In this document: piece by piece, positions 1 to 12,732 of the stretch
Numbering within the stretch: the stretch's first letter is position 1
Layout: each line of letters starts with the position of its first letter
Assembly (NCBI GenBank): GCA_037043015.1
Contig: CM073326.1
Coordinates: 18,484,345 to 18,548,344, forward strand
Source of the DNA: Bryum argenteum
Taxonomy: Eukaryota; Streptophyta; Bryopsida; Bryales; Bryaceae
Direction: 5' to 3'
Length of the DNA: 64,000 nucleotides
Position numbers and translations under genes: made by a program
The notes under the pieces: generated by a model
Databases searched by the model: none
Told to the model about the DNA's origin: nothing
The model's input: the letters and a program-made list of their open reading frames with translations, nothing else

Positions 1-1
1 G

Positions 2-631
2 GTAGAGAGGGAGCAGTACCGTAAACAGAAAGAGCTCGAGAATTTCGTTGAGCCTTACACTGATGAGATCATCCTCTGTGATCAGCTCTTCCATTACCTG
101 CAGAAATACGCGCCTGCTACTGAAGAAGCGAGCTCGAGTCCAGCTTCCTCCAAGGTGGAGATTCAGGCTCCCAAGGGCGTTGGAACTATGATCATGAGCA
201 AGAAGACTCGGCATGACGAGGAGCTTGATAGCTGGTTCTCCGGGAAATCGAAAGGGAAGAAGAATAACAGTGGCTCCTCAGCTGTGAAGAACAGAGAGAA
301 AGAAAAGGTTCCTCTTTCTCTCGATGTGCTTACCTCGTTTGGAAAGTTGAAACTCTCGCCACCTACTACTGTTGGTGACGTTACGAAGTCTGTTGAGGAG
401 GTCAAGGCGAAGAAAGAGCACTTTGTGAAGCTCCAGAACGACGAGAGGGAGGTCAGGGAAAACAAGGCTAAGAAAGTGGAAGTCGTTGAACCAGAAGTCG
501 CCCCTGCTGTGCCCGTTGAGGTCGTCGATACGCCTGCTGCTGCTGCCGAACCAGAAGTCGTGCAGGAGGAGGAGAAGGCTGAAGATGTAGTGGAGGTAGA
601 AAAGGAGGAGGAAGAGGCCCCTCCTTCTTGA
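2..631 (+). CDS. BFR1-like coiled-coil protein, 3' end only
   Basis: The reading frame is open from the left window edge to a TGA at 629-631, so the start and upstream exons are missing. About 209 residues are visible. The first third is a charged helix beginning VEREQYRKQKELENFVEPYT and then DEIILCDQLFHYLQKYA. The middle is basic and Ser/Lys-rich. The last 60 residues are an acidic Glu/Val/Pro tail. The layout resembles the C-terminus of plant proteins annotated as BFR1 or nuclear-segregation-like, which are coiled-coil proteins linked to ribosome/mRNA binding. That assignment rests on overall character rather than a diagnostic motif. A different coiled-coil family is possible. Confidence 0.55.
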   Translation, partial: VEREQYRKQKELENFVEPYTDEIILCDQLFHYLQKYAPATEEASSSPASSKVEIQAPKGVGTMIMSKKTRHDEELDSWFSGKSKGKKNNSGSSAVKNREKEKVPLSLDVLTSFGKLKLSPPTTVGDVTKSVEEVKAKKEHFVKLQNDEREVRENKAKKVEVVEPEVAPAVPVEVVDTPAAAAEPEVVQEEEKAEDVVEVEKEEEEAPPS

Positions 632-1142
632 TTGTGCATCCATCTTCATTTGATTGAATTCACTCATACTGTTTAACATTTGATTATCATTAATGATATT
701 TTTTTCGCATACTTTGATACCCACTCCGCATGACATTCTTGCGCAATATCAGCTCACCTTTTCCTTCATGTAGCTGCACTGCTTCCATTCATGTGAGGAT
801 TCCATAAGATGTGATGATTTGCTGTCATGTATTCGAAGCATCTTCTAGTTACTTGTGCTCTCGTATTCGTAGTGCATGATTATCTTCGATCATTTTCACG
901 TCGTCATGATCTTCGAAGTGAGAATGACAGGGATCGCGATCAATTCGAGCAAGTTCCTATGAGGGACTCAGAGAGGAGATCGTGTTACATTCTTGGCTTC
1001 ATTCATCCTTATCCTGGCTTTACATCGAAGGACTTCATTAGAAAAGGTCGAGCCAGGAAAAAGCAAAAAGAACAAAAGGCGCCACCTGCTCTTCTTACTG
1101 AATTTGAAGCTGCACTTGTTGCTGCATGCTTGAGCGACAGCC
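632..1142. other. Intergenic spacer
   Basis: This is the 3' flank of the first gene and the promoter or leader of the next. An open frame begins near 827 on the plus strand, but it has no recognisable protein character and runs into the true start region of the next gene in another frame. I see no RNA gene or repeat. Confidence 0.5.
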
Positions 1143-2761
1143 ATGGCGTCCAGGCTTCTAGCACTCCAGGGCTCCTCGTGGTTAGCTACCTCCACGATTC
1201 AGGAGCGCAGGTCCATCACCGCCACCGCCCCACTAATTCGGAGAAATGCGAGCTTGAAGCTGGTGTCAGGTGGGGTTGAATTGCAAACCAGACGTGTGAT
1301 GCTGTGTAGTGTGAAGGCAAAGAGAGACAAAGGAGAAGCGGAGCTAACGACGGAGATGGACGACGAAGCCAGTGTAGCGAAAAGCGTGACGCAGGTGGCG
1401 CTATGGGTCATGGCCGCTGTCTACACTTCCTATCTATTCTTGCTACCTTATGCTCCGGTACGATACTCTCATCGCACAAGCAGGCAATTGCAAACATTCC
1501 CTTCTACACTTCTAGGGTTCACCTGAAAATCATCATGTTGATTGCAATCGGGGTCTCAAATTTTGAGAACAGCACTAGGCCTGGAGGAGAAGATGCTTGA
1601 TTCAGTTTTGTAGAACACAGACTAGCCAAATCCATATGAAAGTTTTGTTATCCTCTCTCAGGGAGATCCAGTGTGGGCGATTTCGCCCGCGACCATAACA
1701 GGAGTACTCAATCTCTCCTTCAACTTCTTTTACGTCCTGCCACTTGCTAACCTCGGTACGTGCCTGTCGATGGACAATTTCAGGTTCTTGTGTTGCTATA
1801 TATTAAAGAAGTTCAGTTCCTACATGCATTTACTGACATTCACGATGAATTAGGGTACAGAGGCTCTTGGAGCTTCATAGCTGAAGCACTGCATTAGTGC
1901 AGGCTACTAAATGAGAAAGTTCGAATGGGTTCTTATACATTATGTATGAAGACCTAGCTTTGTATGAAAAGGCCTGACATTGTGCATGAATCTGGTTCGG
2001 GCAGAGCAGTAGGGTTTCATCTCCTGGAGGCCGCTGTTGTCCATCCTGTAAGCATCTCACTCTTCAATCAATCTCACCTTCTGTGTAAGTAGAATGGCAG
2101 TCTGAGCTTCGATGTTGCTGTTTTCAGGCCGATGAAGCACTTTTCAACTTCGTTCTCGGGTGGGCGCTTCTGTTCGCGCCGCTCATCTTCACAGATCGAA
2201 AACGAGATCGCTTCACTGGATCACTAGATATCTTTTGGCTGGCATCCATGTTTCTCACAAACAGTAGGTGGTCATCTCCATCACCATCATCAATTGTTCC
2301 TTGCTGTCTCCTACTTCTAATGAGTTTGTTGTTTCGCAGCGTTTCTCATTCCATACATGGCGATTCGGTTAAACAAAAGGTCCGAGACGGGAGCACGGGA
2401 AGCAACTGGGTTACAGCGAGCGTTAACGAACGGTGCACGGGTAGTTGCTGCGACTGGAGCTGCAGTGGGCTTGCTTTCGATCGTATGGTTTGTTACGGGA
2501 AGAGCTTCGGAGGGCTATGGCGATTTGGCAGCACGATGGAGCTATTGGACTGACACGCTTGCGAACGATCGTCCTACTTATGCTTTCATCTGGGATTTGT
2601 GCTGCTACACCGTGTTTCAGCCATGGTTGATTGGCGATAACCTTCGGAATGTCCGGAGTGAGAACAAGGAGCTCGTTGCGAAGTTGAGGTTCGTGCCGTA
2701 TGTCGGTTTAGTTGCTTATTGCTGGAACCTGGACAGAAGTGGAGGTCGGAAGCTGCAGTAG
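1143..2761 (+). CDS. Predicted plastid multi-pass membrane protein (5 exons)
   Basis: The exon model is 1143-1457, 1662-1755, 2007-2047, 2128-2263 and 2340-2761. It totals 1008 nt and encodes 335 residues, with GT-AG borders throughout. The first 60 residues are rich in Ser, Arg and Ala with few acids, which suggests a chloroplast transit peptide. About five or six hydrophobic segments follow, including VTQVALWVMAAVYTSYLFLL, GVLNLSFNFFYVLPLANL, FVLGWALLFAPLIF, LDIFWLASMFLTNTFLIPYM and a late segment around VAATGAAVGLLSIVWFV. The 41-nt third exon needs the acceptor AG at 2005-2006, because the AG two bases earlier would bring a stop into frame. I do not recognise a named family. Function is unknown; envelope or thylakoid location is inference. 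Confidence 0.75.
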
Positions 2762-3502
2762 TAATTTTCAAGTGAGAAACGCTCCTCGAGGATCAGGAGA
2801 GAGCACCTGCATCCGCTACGGAAATCGAATCTCACATCGTTCGAAACTCTTATGGCATGCGAATAAGTGACATGCTCCTTCGTAGCGTGATCGATTTGAA
2901 TTGGTCGTGATGCCAGCAATTGTAATTTAATAGAAGGTTCCCACTTGAAGGCTCTTCACGCTCTGGTCGAGGTTTTTTTCGATCTGGATTCTATGTATCT
3001 CGGCTTATCACCTTTTCCAATTTGTCAACCCAGTTTTGTGAGAAAGACGCTCAATTCTGGTCGACAGGACCCTACACTACACAGAATTCAGTTGACTCTA
3101 GGAGAACTCTTAGATAGCTCACGTAAGAGTCCTGATCGTACAGATACTGAGTTGGTTGTGAGAGTAATCAAGGAAAATCCGCTAGTTGTTAAGCAGGACA
3201 GCGAGCAAAAAATAGTATGCACCTGACCGAAGATTCACGGCCGATTGTTGGTAACTGAAGAAGAATATTACGAGCTACAGATACCGCAGCCATGAAATCC
3301 TGCACTGCCACGACGACATTCTCACAAGCTTACACATCCAGCTCTTCTATCATCGTGCTCGAATGCAACACCCTCGTAACATTACCGCACCTATCAAGTC
3401 TTGAGTTGTCTGCTGTAAACTCCTTCTCCTCGAGGCTCTTTGAGCTCTTGGTCTGAATCATTCATGCCCAGTAGATGGAAACTCTTCCAGTGGCACATAT
3501 GC
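2762..3502. other. Intergenic region between convergent genes
   Basis: This is the space between the 3' ends of the plastid membrane protein gene (+) and the hydrolase gene (-). It should hold both 3' untranslated regions. Short open frames here show no protein character. Confidence 0.5.
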
Positions 3503-5132
3503 TTACAGCGTGGTCTGCAACCAAGACTGGAGCACATGGGCAGCGTCTCGCCATCCAACATCCAACATAACATCATGAGCAATGCCAGGCACGATGACTT
3601 CCTTGGCACCAAGAAAACTCGCCGTCTCTTCAATCCCCTGCTTATCCAAAATAAAGTCATTCTGAGCACCGAGTACCAGCACCGGGGGATGATTCTCCAC
3701 AGGCGAAGGGACAGGGAGTGTGGAGTTTAGTTTCCGAAGGTCGAACAGGGGCACTTTGGAGCTCTCTTTCATCAGCTTCTGGTAGCGAGCAACCTCTTCC
3801 TCGGGCATACTCGGGGAGAAGAAGGTCTCCCGACACAATGGCACCGAGGTCGCGAACATCTTGGCTGCGAGCGAGAGTGTCACTTTGATGGACGCTATGG
3901 GTTTCGATGTGAGGAATCGCTTCACTACTGCCGAGTTGCCTGTGGGAGGGACCGAGCAGGCTAACACTGCGCCTGCAAGCTCTGGATAGCCATCACCATT
4001 CTCTGCACAATCACCGTTCCAAAATTTGATGAAGTGCGAGAAGAACTCCAGGTCTTTGTTTACCTTGCATGCTGAATGTTGAACACCAACTGACCACTTC
4101 TCACAGTGAACACTATACTCGTTCCTATTTGACCCCTAAACTCACAAACTGAAACTTTAACTTTGACTCAATATATCTCAAGATCCGTGCTACGAAATTT
4201 GATAAAAATTTGTTAGGTATGTAAACAAGATACTCCGGTTGGACTTTTCAATATTGTATAAAAAAAATTTGTTCATGGATTTCAGATATGGGAGAGCTTC
4301 TCCTTTAGGCGTAAAGAGACCATATACATATGCTGAATAAAGTATGTGATGAATAGAATATGTCTGAGACTGGTGAACAGAGTAATTGTTTCACCTATTC
4401 ATGGATGTCTATGCCTACATTGGTGAAGAGCTACTAACTCCTCGCAAGGTGAACAACATGCTGTGCAAACACCTCAACGAATCCATTGTTGTGCAAAAGT
4501 TGGACAACACGCTGTGCAAATACCTCAACAATTCCACTGTTGTGCAAAACAATCTATGAAAATTTGAATTCAGTACCTGTGGTAGAGAGCTGCGAGAGAT
4601 AGTACTGCACAATGAGCCCGCCAAACGAGTGTCCAACAAGCACAGGCGGCCGCTGCGAGCCACACCGCTCCTTAACAAAGTGCGCAACATCAGAAGCATG
4701 ACTCCGAATAGTCCCAGGCTCCGAGGGAGAATCGCTCCCGCCTTGCCCTAACAGACTGACCGCGTGACAATCGTACCCCAGGGAGGCGAAGTAGGGCAAC
4801 CAGTGCACGGACCAGCACCATGCGGCGTGGTAGCTCCCGTGCACGAACACCAATGGCGCCTTCCCCTCCTCCTTCGTATTGGTCTCGAGAGATTGTACCT
4901 CGAGCCGCATCCCTGATGGTAATGCATGCCATGATTGTTGCGGCGTCGTTTGCTCCTCCACCCTTGCTGTGGCTCGAATGCTAATTGCGCCATAGCTGCG
5001 AGACTTGAGGACCGAATTCGTGAGTGTGAGATTGTGAGGATGAAGAGTGGAGAATGTGGAGTGAGAGAGCTTGGGGATGGTTGGAGTGATGGTGCCATGG
5101 ATCCTTAGAGGAGGTCTGCATTGGAGTAGCAT
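3503..5132 (-). CDS. Alpha/beta-hydrolase fold protein, likely plastid-targeted (2 exons)
   Basis: Exon 1 is 5132-4577 and exon 2 is 3972-3503, giving 1026 nt and 341 residues. The intron is 604 nt with GT-AG borders. The first ~55 residues are rich in Ser, Thr and His with basic residues, like a transit peptide. The fold follows: LVFVHGSYHAAWCWSVHWLP holds the oxyanion-hole HG motif, VGHSFGGLIVQYYL holds the nucleophile-elbow serine (GHSFG), VLGAQNDFIL supplies the acid and VPGIAHDVMLD supplies the histidine. All three catalytic residues are present, so an active esterase or lipase-like enzyme is likely. The substrate cannot be told from sequence. The HGS-H-A-WCW segment recalls plant methylesterase-like hydrolases, but the transit peptide and cap differ. 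Confidence 0.85.
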
Positions 5133-6000
5133 TGTGGAAAGCAAATTGATGAGGTGCGGATTTGACCTAATTTAGATTTGAGAGTAGGAGAGATGAGCTT
5201 CGACGAGTGCTTGTTGTCGGTATGCTGCAATCAACTGCAAGTGATACTTCGACAATGGATAAACTTTTGGCAAATCTGGGAAAATGTATCTTATCATCGA
5301 TGTGATACTAAGCTTTGGTGATTAACCCTTAAAAGTCCCTTGGGGATAGTATGCACGCTGTCGTATTATTAGGATTTGCCACCAACAAGAAACTCTAAAC
5401 TGGAATCGTAATAGCTCACTAGAACCGCATTAATTCAAATGTCAACTTCTTCTTTGAACTCAAACCCATTAATGGTGAGCATTCACTCCAAATACAACCA
5501 AAATACACCGTATTCTACTGGTCGCCACGGCACGCTCAGACCTTTAGGGGTTAAGTCCTAGATGACTCCAGTCTAGTAGAGGATGCACTACAGTAGTGCA
5601 AACATGGTCTTGGGGATCAAGATTTACACCCTAATGTACACCCATCCTTGGTGTGTATACCATATTACTTTGTACACTACCCCCACCTATGTCAAGTGGG
5701 ATAAATAAAAGTCCACATGCTTACTGATTACACTTCATTGATACCTCACCGCACACCACATCTAACCGACACCTCTCCAATTACTACGATGTTATTCTAG
5801 GCATTGGGTTTTGAAATCACATAGGCTTCAACTGACGGTGTGGCCATGCTCCAAGCCCATTTATACCATGAAGCCGCTTGTTGTTGTACATGAGGAGGCA
5901 TAGGAATGGGGGAAATAAAAACTCTTTCCTCCTTATTCAGAGTAATTTCCAAGAATATGAGTGGTGGTGTAAAGGGATCTTATGATTTATTTTTATATAT

Positions 6001-6064
<64 letters not shown>

Positions 6065-6614
6065 TTTGTGGTGGTATGATGTGATGCCAATTCTGAAGAA
6101 GTTACAATTGAATATGAAGCAAAATTCCAGTTACAATTATGTAACTCCAAGAATAAGAAGGTTTATGTTTGTGATATCTGATGTAAAGAACTTGTTCGAT
6201 GGACCAAATGTTTTATCCAATTTTGGTCACGATGGTAACCTCTAGAATAACGCACCAGTGTGTTGTATTGAAACCACAACTCCATATAGAATGTACTCCT
6301 GAAGAAAAGAAGAAAGGAGTACATCATATGTAAATTTCTAAAAATCGCTACCCTTCATTTGTCAAGTTAGCAAATGTGGTTCACATGTGTCGCAAACTGC
6401 AGTACTAAAGTGTAAAAGAAAGAAGGAATAGATCATAGGATCAAACTTCTTTAATGATATATAAAATTCTGCATGATTTATGGTACAGATAATAAAAGAA
6501 CCGACTTTAATAGTGCAAAACTTTCAAGTTGTGACAATCCTTGCAGCAAGTAAGAATACTCTAAGAGCCATCAAACTAATTCCCTCACAAAACTAAGTCT
6601 CTCGAATGTAATAA
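5133..6614. other. Intergenic region with a 55-T homopolymer
   Basis: This spacer lies between the 5' end of the hydrolase gene and the 3' end of MTR4. It is AT-rich with no convincing coding frame. A run of 55 T occupies 6005-6059. It could be a reverse-strand poly(A) tail of an old retroposed sequence, but I see no body attached to it. Confidence 0.5.
6005..6059. repeat. Poly(T) tract, 55 nt
   Basis: An uninterrupted T run seen directly in the sequence. It is the longest of four in the window (others at 45085-45121, 60569-60602 and 61212-61231). Length may be unstable in sequencing or assembly. Confidence 0.95.
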
Positions 6615-9600
6615 CTACAAATACAAAGAGGCCGCAAAAACAATATCTCTCTTGATCCTCGTTGAGACTTCCTCAAATTTAGCTTCAAGATCAAGTTCAC
6701 CAATTGCACGAGAGGCGATCAGAAGTTGCTGCAGCACCTCCTCCAACCGCCTCAGAGCTCGAATCAAACTGCCTTCGAACACCTTGGCCAGCTTCATCAC
6801 CTCCACGAACTTCGCTCCTTTCGCCCACGCATAGACTACCTCCATGATATCGGGCCTGAAGGAGTTTACGTAGTCTTCCACATCTAAATCAACCTGCATA
6901 CCACATTCGTAACATAAGTGTATGGAGAAGTATCATCACTCATTCGAAAAGGCCCAAAATCACTACACTGGAGTTAAGTGAAATCCACAATCTTAGGATG
7001 GCTTTACGAAGCGTCCAGTAATGGGACGATACCGACCAAGGATATCTAAAAATCTATCAGGGTGCAAGCTTTGAGAGATCCGTGGAGCGGGTAGGAATAT
7101 CTCAAATCTAGTGCGCTGCTAGGTTCCTTGCAGATGACTGGTATAAATAGTGTTACAGATACAGGGGTAAAGGTTCGGAGGAGTGTGAAGCAATTTGTGC
7201 AGTCATTTTAGTTCTCAGAAAAAAAGAGGGTATACCTTGCATTCAACTTGGACCTTGCCGACTCGGCGAGCAACGTCTCGGAGTTGACTGTAGATCCCTG
7301 CAAGCTCTTCGGGTAGCTTGGCCATCGACGGAAGCTTTTCCTGCCATACCAGGCAAGAAAGTAGCGCAGCAACTTGCTCCACACTGCTATCGTTGAAAAC
7401 TCCAGCGAATATAAGCTCCGTAAGGACAAGCTCGTCGGCGCTTGTTATCTCACATGCCACTCTGCCCTTCAGCTGTACCACCTCTTCCGCCGTTGCAAAC
7501 CTGTGCCCCAAATGTAAAACATTCAATTGATGAAACACAAGTTGAAAACCTACTTGCAATAACACAAAATGCTTCTAATACATTTAGGAAGGTTAAAACT
7601 TTGACATTAGGTGAACGTTTCAATCAACAATGGAGTCGCTCAAAGTAGTCATTAAAAATATTCATCAAAAACAGGCCGTGGACCCAGTGATACCAAATTT
7701 ATCACTGGATCCACGACCTGTTCAATGTTAGTGGCAGTTGATGTGTATACTTACTCTAAGCGTCTCAGTACACGGTGTCTGGCCTTCAGTTCATCCTTGA
7801 ACACTAACGTAGTAGCGGCTCGAACATCCTTACGAGCTACTCGTATTTGAGACGTGAGAGCTTCTTTTTGTTCCAAAGCTTGTAATCTTGGTTCTAGAGT
7901 TGCTGAATCTTTCAATGCATGCTTTTCCAACAAAGCTTCCACAGCTTCTACCCTCCGAACTGCCTTCTGGTATGAAGAGCTTTTCACCTGCAAACAACTC
8001 CACATTTAAATACAGCTTCTGATGCAACCATCGACGATAGATACCATACAAAAGTCTTATATGTGTGTTACCTCCATGTCATCTTCAGGATCCAGCAACT
8101 GCAGTCCTTCAGGGAAACGTCGTAGCACCTCCATGACCGTTCTCAAACATTTTTCACGAGCTTCAACGGGTCGAAGGTCTTTGGGAATGATGATTCGGAC
8201 AACACTTAAGTGCTCAATCTGCACGTGAGAAAGGAATTTTAATTACCCAATTCGTAAACTGAGAGTAATGGGAAAATGGACGAGGGTAGTTCATGCGAAC
8301 CTGATTCAAAGGTAACGAAACGACTGCAGGCTCTCCAGTTTCATCCAACGATACAGGTCGAACTATCTTGGATCGAGCTTCGTCCCCAACTGATATACAG
8401 TTTGCCAGTATGTCTACCTTGAACAGGGTATCTTTCTGACCGTCGTTTCCTTCATCATAAGAATCTTTCGCCGCTTTTTGAACCTTCTCAAAATTGATAA
8501 TGACTCCCCAGATAGGAGCTATTTTTATTAGCGGTACTGTAAGGTCACCCTCTTTTTCAGCTGGTACTATTTGAACCAAGCGACCTGGATGCAATCAAAA
8601 CCTCTTTAGAAACGTATCATCTCGAACGAGACAAAAAAATTTGTTATGCAAAGGAAAAGAAAGTTATTATTACATTACCTGTAAAAGAATGCTTACCTGG
8701 TTGTAGGTATGGTAAGCTGTAACGAGGAGCAAAAGCAATGCTTCGAATTTCGGCTCTCAAACTATGCACTTGCTGTAATAAGCTGCGATAATCTTTCACT
8801 TGATCCTCTTCTTCAATCACTATGTTTTGACGCTCTTCTTCCATATCTTTCACCCGTTTCTGCACCACAGGAACGCATTCCATCAGCATCCATGGAACGG
8901 AATTGATTCTCAAATCGAACGGAAAGCAAAAGAAAGCTACCTGAAGCTTTGGTAGAGCACGATCGCACTGATATTGATGAAAAGACTGTCGAAGAAGTAC
9001 TTCGGCGTTACTGTCTTCACTACGCATCTGGTTCAGCAGCATGTTGTAGCTCAAATGGAATGCACTGTCACATTATGTCCCATATCAGTACTGGAAACGA
9101 CTATAATGAACTCAATGGTCGATGAGAAACAATAGAATATATGGAGTTACCTGTTTAATCGGTCTGCGGATCCTTTGATCATGTCCTTAGCAATGGCAGG
9201 CTCCAACTTCTCATCAAGCATGAGGATACAGATACCCCGATCATCCAGCCCACGACGTCCAGCGCGACCACTCATCTGAATATACTCTCCACTGGAGAGC
9301 CACCGGAATTTGTCTCCATCAAACTTACGGACATTTGTGAACACCACAGTTTTGGCTGGCATGTTTAAGCCGATACTGAAAGTTTCTGTTGCAAATAAGC
9401 ACTGCCCACCAGAACCCGACGTCAATTCGCTGGTTTCTGAACTCGTCAACATGGTACTCCAATCATAATTACAAGAATTTAAGAGAAAAAACTCCATACT
9501 GTGCACGAGTTAATGAAGGAAGTTGACTACGACTCTAGCTTACCTTAATAAGACCTTCTTGAAATAGAATCTCAATGACTTCTTTAAGGATTGGTAGCAG

Positions 9601-12342
9601 GCCGGAGTGATGGACGCCGATTCCACGCTTTAGTAGTGGAAGTGCAGCAGTCACCTGATTCAAGCGAATGATCCAGTTAAGGAGCAACTTCAAGTGGAAA
9701 TGGTTTATTATAGACAATTCATGCTGAACTTTTCGACTCTTGGAGCAACTAACTGCCATTCTGCTGCCGAAGATTTCAGTAGCAAGAGAAAAATTCCCCA
9801 ATAACAGTGAGATATCTCAACCAATCACATATATGAAACAGCTTCCAAACTTGGACTCAATTCAAATTTAATAACCCTAAATGTCAACTATGGTTGCACA
9901 AAGAAAACAGGTGATATGAAAAGTCTGAAAATTGCGACGAACTTAAACCTTGGAGTAACACTACCCTGTCAATAACGATTAATAAAGAACCTGTCAATAA
10001 CGATCAATAAAGAATCTGCCAATCGAATAAGCGAAGTAGATTGCATACCTGAGGAAGCTTTTTATCATCATTTGACAAAGAATCCATGGCATTCTCAAAC
10101 ACACCCTCCACCAACTTTTTTTCACTCTCATCGTTGAGATCCAGCTTCGCCATCTGCACAAAGAAGCACATGAATTGAAGGAAAAGGAAAATTCATCTAG
10201 TCCAGTTCGAAAAAGTGGAGGCAGCATCATACTGGAGCTTAGGCAGTGTATACACAATTATGAGCTTCAAGTGACAAATTACGAACCTGACCAGCATTCT
10301 CTTCACAGTTACGTTTACTGAAACTGAAAACAATAACAGGGTCAAACTGCCGTTGCATGATCATCTTGACAATCTTGAACATGTCACTAGGTTCTCCAGA
10401 TGCTCCGCCTCTTCCGCCTTTCTGCGTCTTCCCATTCTTCGAAGCATCACCGCCCGTTTTGGACGAAAGAGCATTGACAGCTTTCTGAAAGCTGGAGTCT
10501 CTGAAGATAGCCTTCTCATCAACGACCATGTACAAACCATCACCCCCAGCTGGGTAAACGTAATGTTGTAGCGGAGTGGGTCGGTAATCGGTGTACACAA
10601 TATGACAAGGCTGCTGGTGCACCTGCAAACAGTACCAATAGTCTCAGTGGATAAAATTAAATCTCGTATTTGAGCACCAAAATCATAAGAAAGTGCCCTG
10701 ATTTTATTAGAGACATACTGTTTGCATATAATGGAAATAGTGCACAATCAAGAGAGAAATGCATACCTTGGCTACCCAGTCTGCGAACTCCTTCGCATTT
10801 GGCACAGTAGCAGAAAGAAAAACAAAGCGGGCATTCTTCGGAGCCATAACGATGCTCTCCTCCCACACAACACCTCTCTCCCGATCTCGCATGTAATGGA
10901 CTTCATCAAAAATGATCCATGCCACTTCTCTGTTCACTTCTGAGCCTCTGTATTGCATGCTTCGAAGAATCTCCGTAGTCATCACCTGAAAGGGATACAA
11001 GCTCGTTAATGTGAAAATTCTGCGGATCTTTCGAAAGTAGGAGAGAAATGTTGAAGGACGTACCAAGCAAGAGGCATTGGGGTTGATCGTAACATCTCCA
11101 GTCATGAGGCCCACATCATGAAACTCCTCAGCCATCTCCCTGTACTTTTGGTTGCTTAGAGCCTTGATAGGAGACGTGTAAACCACTCTCTGCTTGTCGC
11201 GAAGTGCCATGGCTATGGCGTACTCTGCTACGACCGTTTTGCCCGCAGAGGTGTGAGCAGATACCTGTCAAAAAGCAATAAAAAAACGATTTACGAACGA
11301 GATGATACGAACTAGAGCAGCAGCCATGTGACCGAAACAATGGAACTCAATAATAGGAATAATAATATCTTCGAGTCACTGAAATTTGACGAGTCCAGAA
11401 GTAGTCCAGCCACCGGCAGGACTAAACAGCAGTTGAGATAGGCCACTAAAAAACCTCAAGTAACTATAGGTTCACCATGTGTATCAGTTTGCACAGATCT
11501 AGATTTGTAGCTCTGGGACTTCATACAATATCCGATCAAACCGTTTGTTAAAATTCTCTCGCACTGAGCATTATTTGCAGATACACTTTGCGAAAGTAGA
11601 AGTGGCCAGTTTGTGTCCTTCCCTTCCAAACTTTAAAGCTTCACTACAGTATGAACACTCAAAGTCTGAGGATTTTCCTGAATTGCGAACGGCTCTAGAA
11701 ATTTCAACTGCAGAGAGAGAAGCGTACTCCTCCAATCACCGGAGTTTCTAGCAGAGCTCCCAAATCATGGAGAGTTTATCCAACAGAAGCTCAAAACTAT
11801 TAGGGGTAAGTGTGGAACTGCTCGAAGAATGTGACTTTTGATTGTTCTGAATTGCGAAAAGCATCATAAATTTGGATTGAAGAGAAAAGAGAGCACTACT
11901 CCAGTCACTATAATTGCTCAAACGGCGAAATTACCGAACAGAAGCTAGGGTTTAGGGTTTAGAGCAAAGAAAGTGGCAACAACAGACTACTCCAATACTA
12001 CGAGTCCTCAAATTACAGCTGAAGCTTGATCAAACTTGAGCTGAGAAATCATACCAGAACAGACTCGCCAGCTTCGAGACATCGGACGGCCTCTCTCTGA
12101 AAAGGATCAAGAGTGAACGGATACTCTTTGGCAGGCTTCGCATGAATCGGAACATCCGGTTTCATGGCAGGATCGTAACCTTCCGGATACGAAACTTCAT
12201 GCAAACATGTAACATACCCCCCTTTCTCTTTCTCATTCTCATTCTCTTCTTCCATAGGATCGTCGGATTCCGCTCGGGCTTGCTTTGCCTCTCCATCGTC
12301 GCGCTCGGCGTCGCTGTCTGCCTTGCGCTTCGGCGTCGCCAT
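6615..12342 (-). CDS. MTR4: MTR4-type DExH-box RNA helicase (nuclear exosome cofactor), 14 exons
   Basis: Exons run 12342-12055, 11264-11064, 10985-10767, 10622-10287, 10153-10049, 9654-9544, 9401-9151, 9064-8941, 8859-8697, 8584-8301, 8218-8072, 7987-7755, 7500-7236 and 6893-6615. They total 3006 nt, or 1001 residues. Visible motifs in order are Walker [10 protein letters not shown] (about 98-106), DEVH in FDEVHYMRD (190-193), [15 protein letters not shown], the plant-type [16 protein letters not shown], and motif [15 protein letters not shown]. An arch/KOW region follows, then a DSHCT domain ending [14 protein letters not shown]4 unwinds and feeds rRNA precursors and other nuclear RNAs to the exosome, in TRAMP- and NEXT-like complexes. 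Length and N-terminus fit plant MTR4. HEN2 is the close paralogue and the main alternative. No damage is seen. Confidence 0.95.
11940..11962. promoter_or_regulatory. Telo-box-like repeat in first intron of MTR4
   Basis: The intron holds two tandem TTTAGGG-like units (GGGTTTAGGGTTTAG). Telo-boxes (AAACCCTA) near the transcription start are known in promoters and leaders of plant ribosomal-protein and ribosome-biogenesis genes. An RNA-processing helicase would fit that group. Function here is inferred. Confidence 0.4.
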
Positions 12343-12517
12343 GGCTGCGAGAATCTCAGCAATAACCTACATCGCCTGATTGAGTGCAGAAATCAGGAAG
12401 TAGATTGTAGGGTTTTAGGGCTCAGGGGTTTAAGAGACACTTCGTGTGAAAAGGGACCTCGTGAGTCCTGAATTGCAAGTGTGGAACGAGAGTTTCATTC
12501 GTGTTTTGGATGATAAG

Positions 12518-12732
12518 TGTTGTGAGCAAGAAGAAAGAGGAAGCAATAAATGGTACTGAAAAATGGTACTGAAAAGAAGATATATATATGGTTCATATAT
12601 ATATACCCCAGTTAGGGCAGTAATTTTAGATACTTTTATTTTAAACTTTTACTTAACTTGATTAGTTGAACTAATCGGAGGATGAGATCTGCTAGAAGGT
12701 TCTAGAAGGTTCCGAGGTCACTCATCACAACA
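12518..12732 (-). mobile_element. Copia-type LTR (3' LTR orientation) upstream of MTR4
   Basis: This 215-bp unit has inverted ends TGTTGTGA and TCACAACA, the TG..CA form of an LTR. On the minus strand it is preceded by a purine tract (GAGGAGGAG, 12733-12741), as expected for a polypurine tract next to a 3' LTR. Its minus-strand U3 side carries a perfect four-unit heat-shock element at 12695-12712, followed by a TATA run near 12596-12605. A possible target-site pentamer, ATAAG, flanks the outer end. No matching second LTR is seen, so this is a fossil fragment or near-solo LTR. Assignment to Copia rests on the possible remnant next to it and on general form. Confidence 0.5.
12695..12712 (-). 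promoter_or_regulatory. Perfect four-unit heat-shock element
   Basis: The sequence reads GAAggTTCtaGAAggTTC, which matches nGAAnnTTCnnGAAnnTTCn exactly. Such arrays bind heat-shock factor trimers. It lies inside the LTR near its U3 end and about 350 bp upstream of the MTR4 ATG. Confidence 0.75.

Noticed and set aside
163-639. Long minus-strand open frame opposite the first gene
   Set aside because: It is the antisense shadow of the biased BFR1-like coding sequence; the Ser/Thr-rich translation has no protein character.
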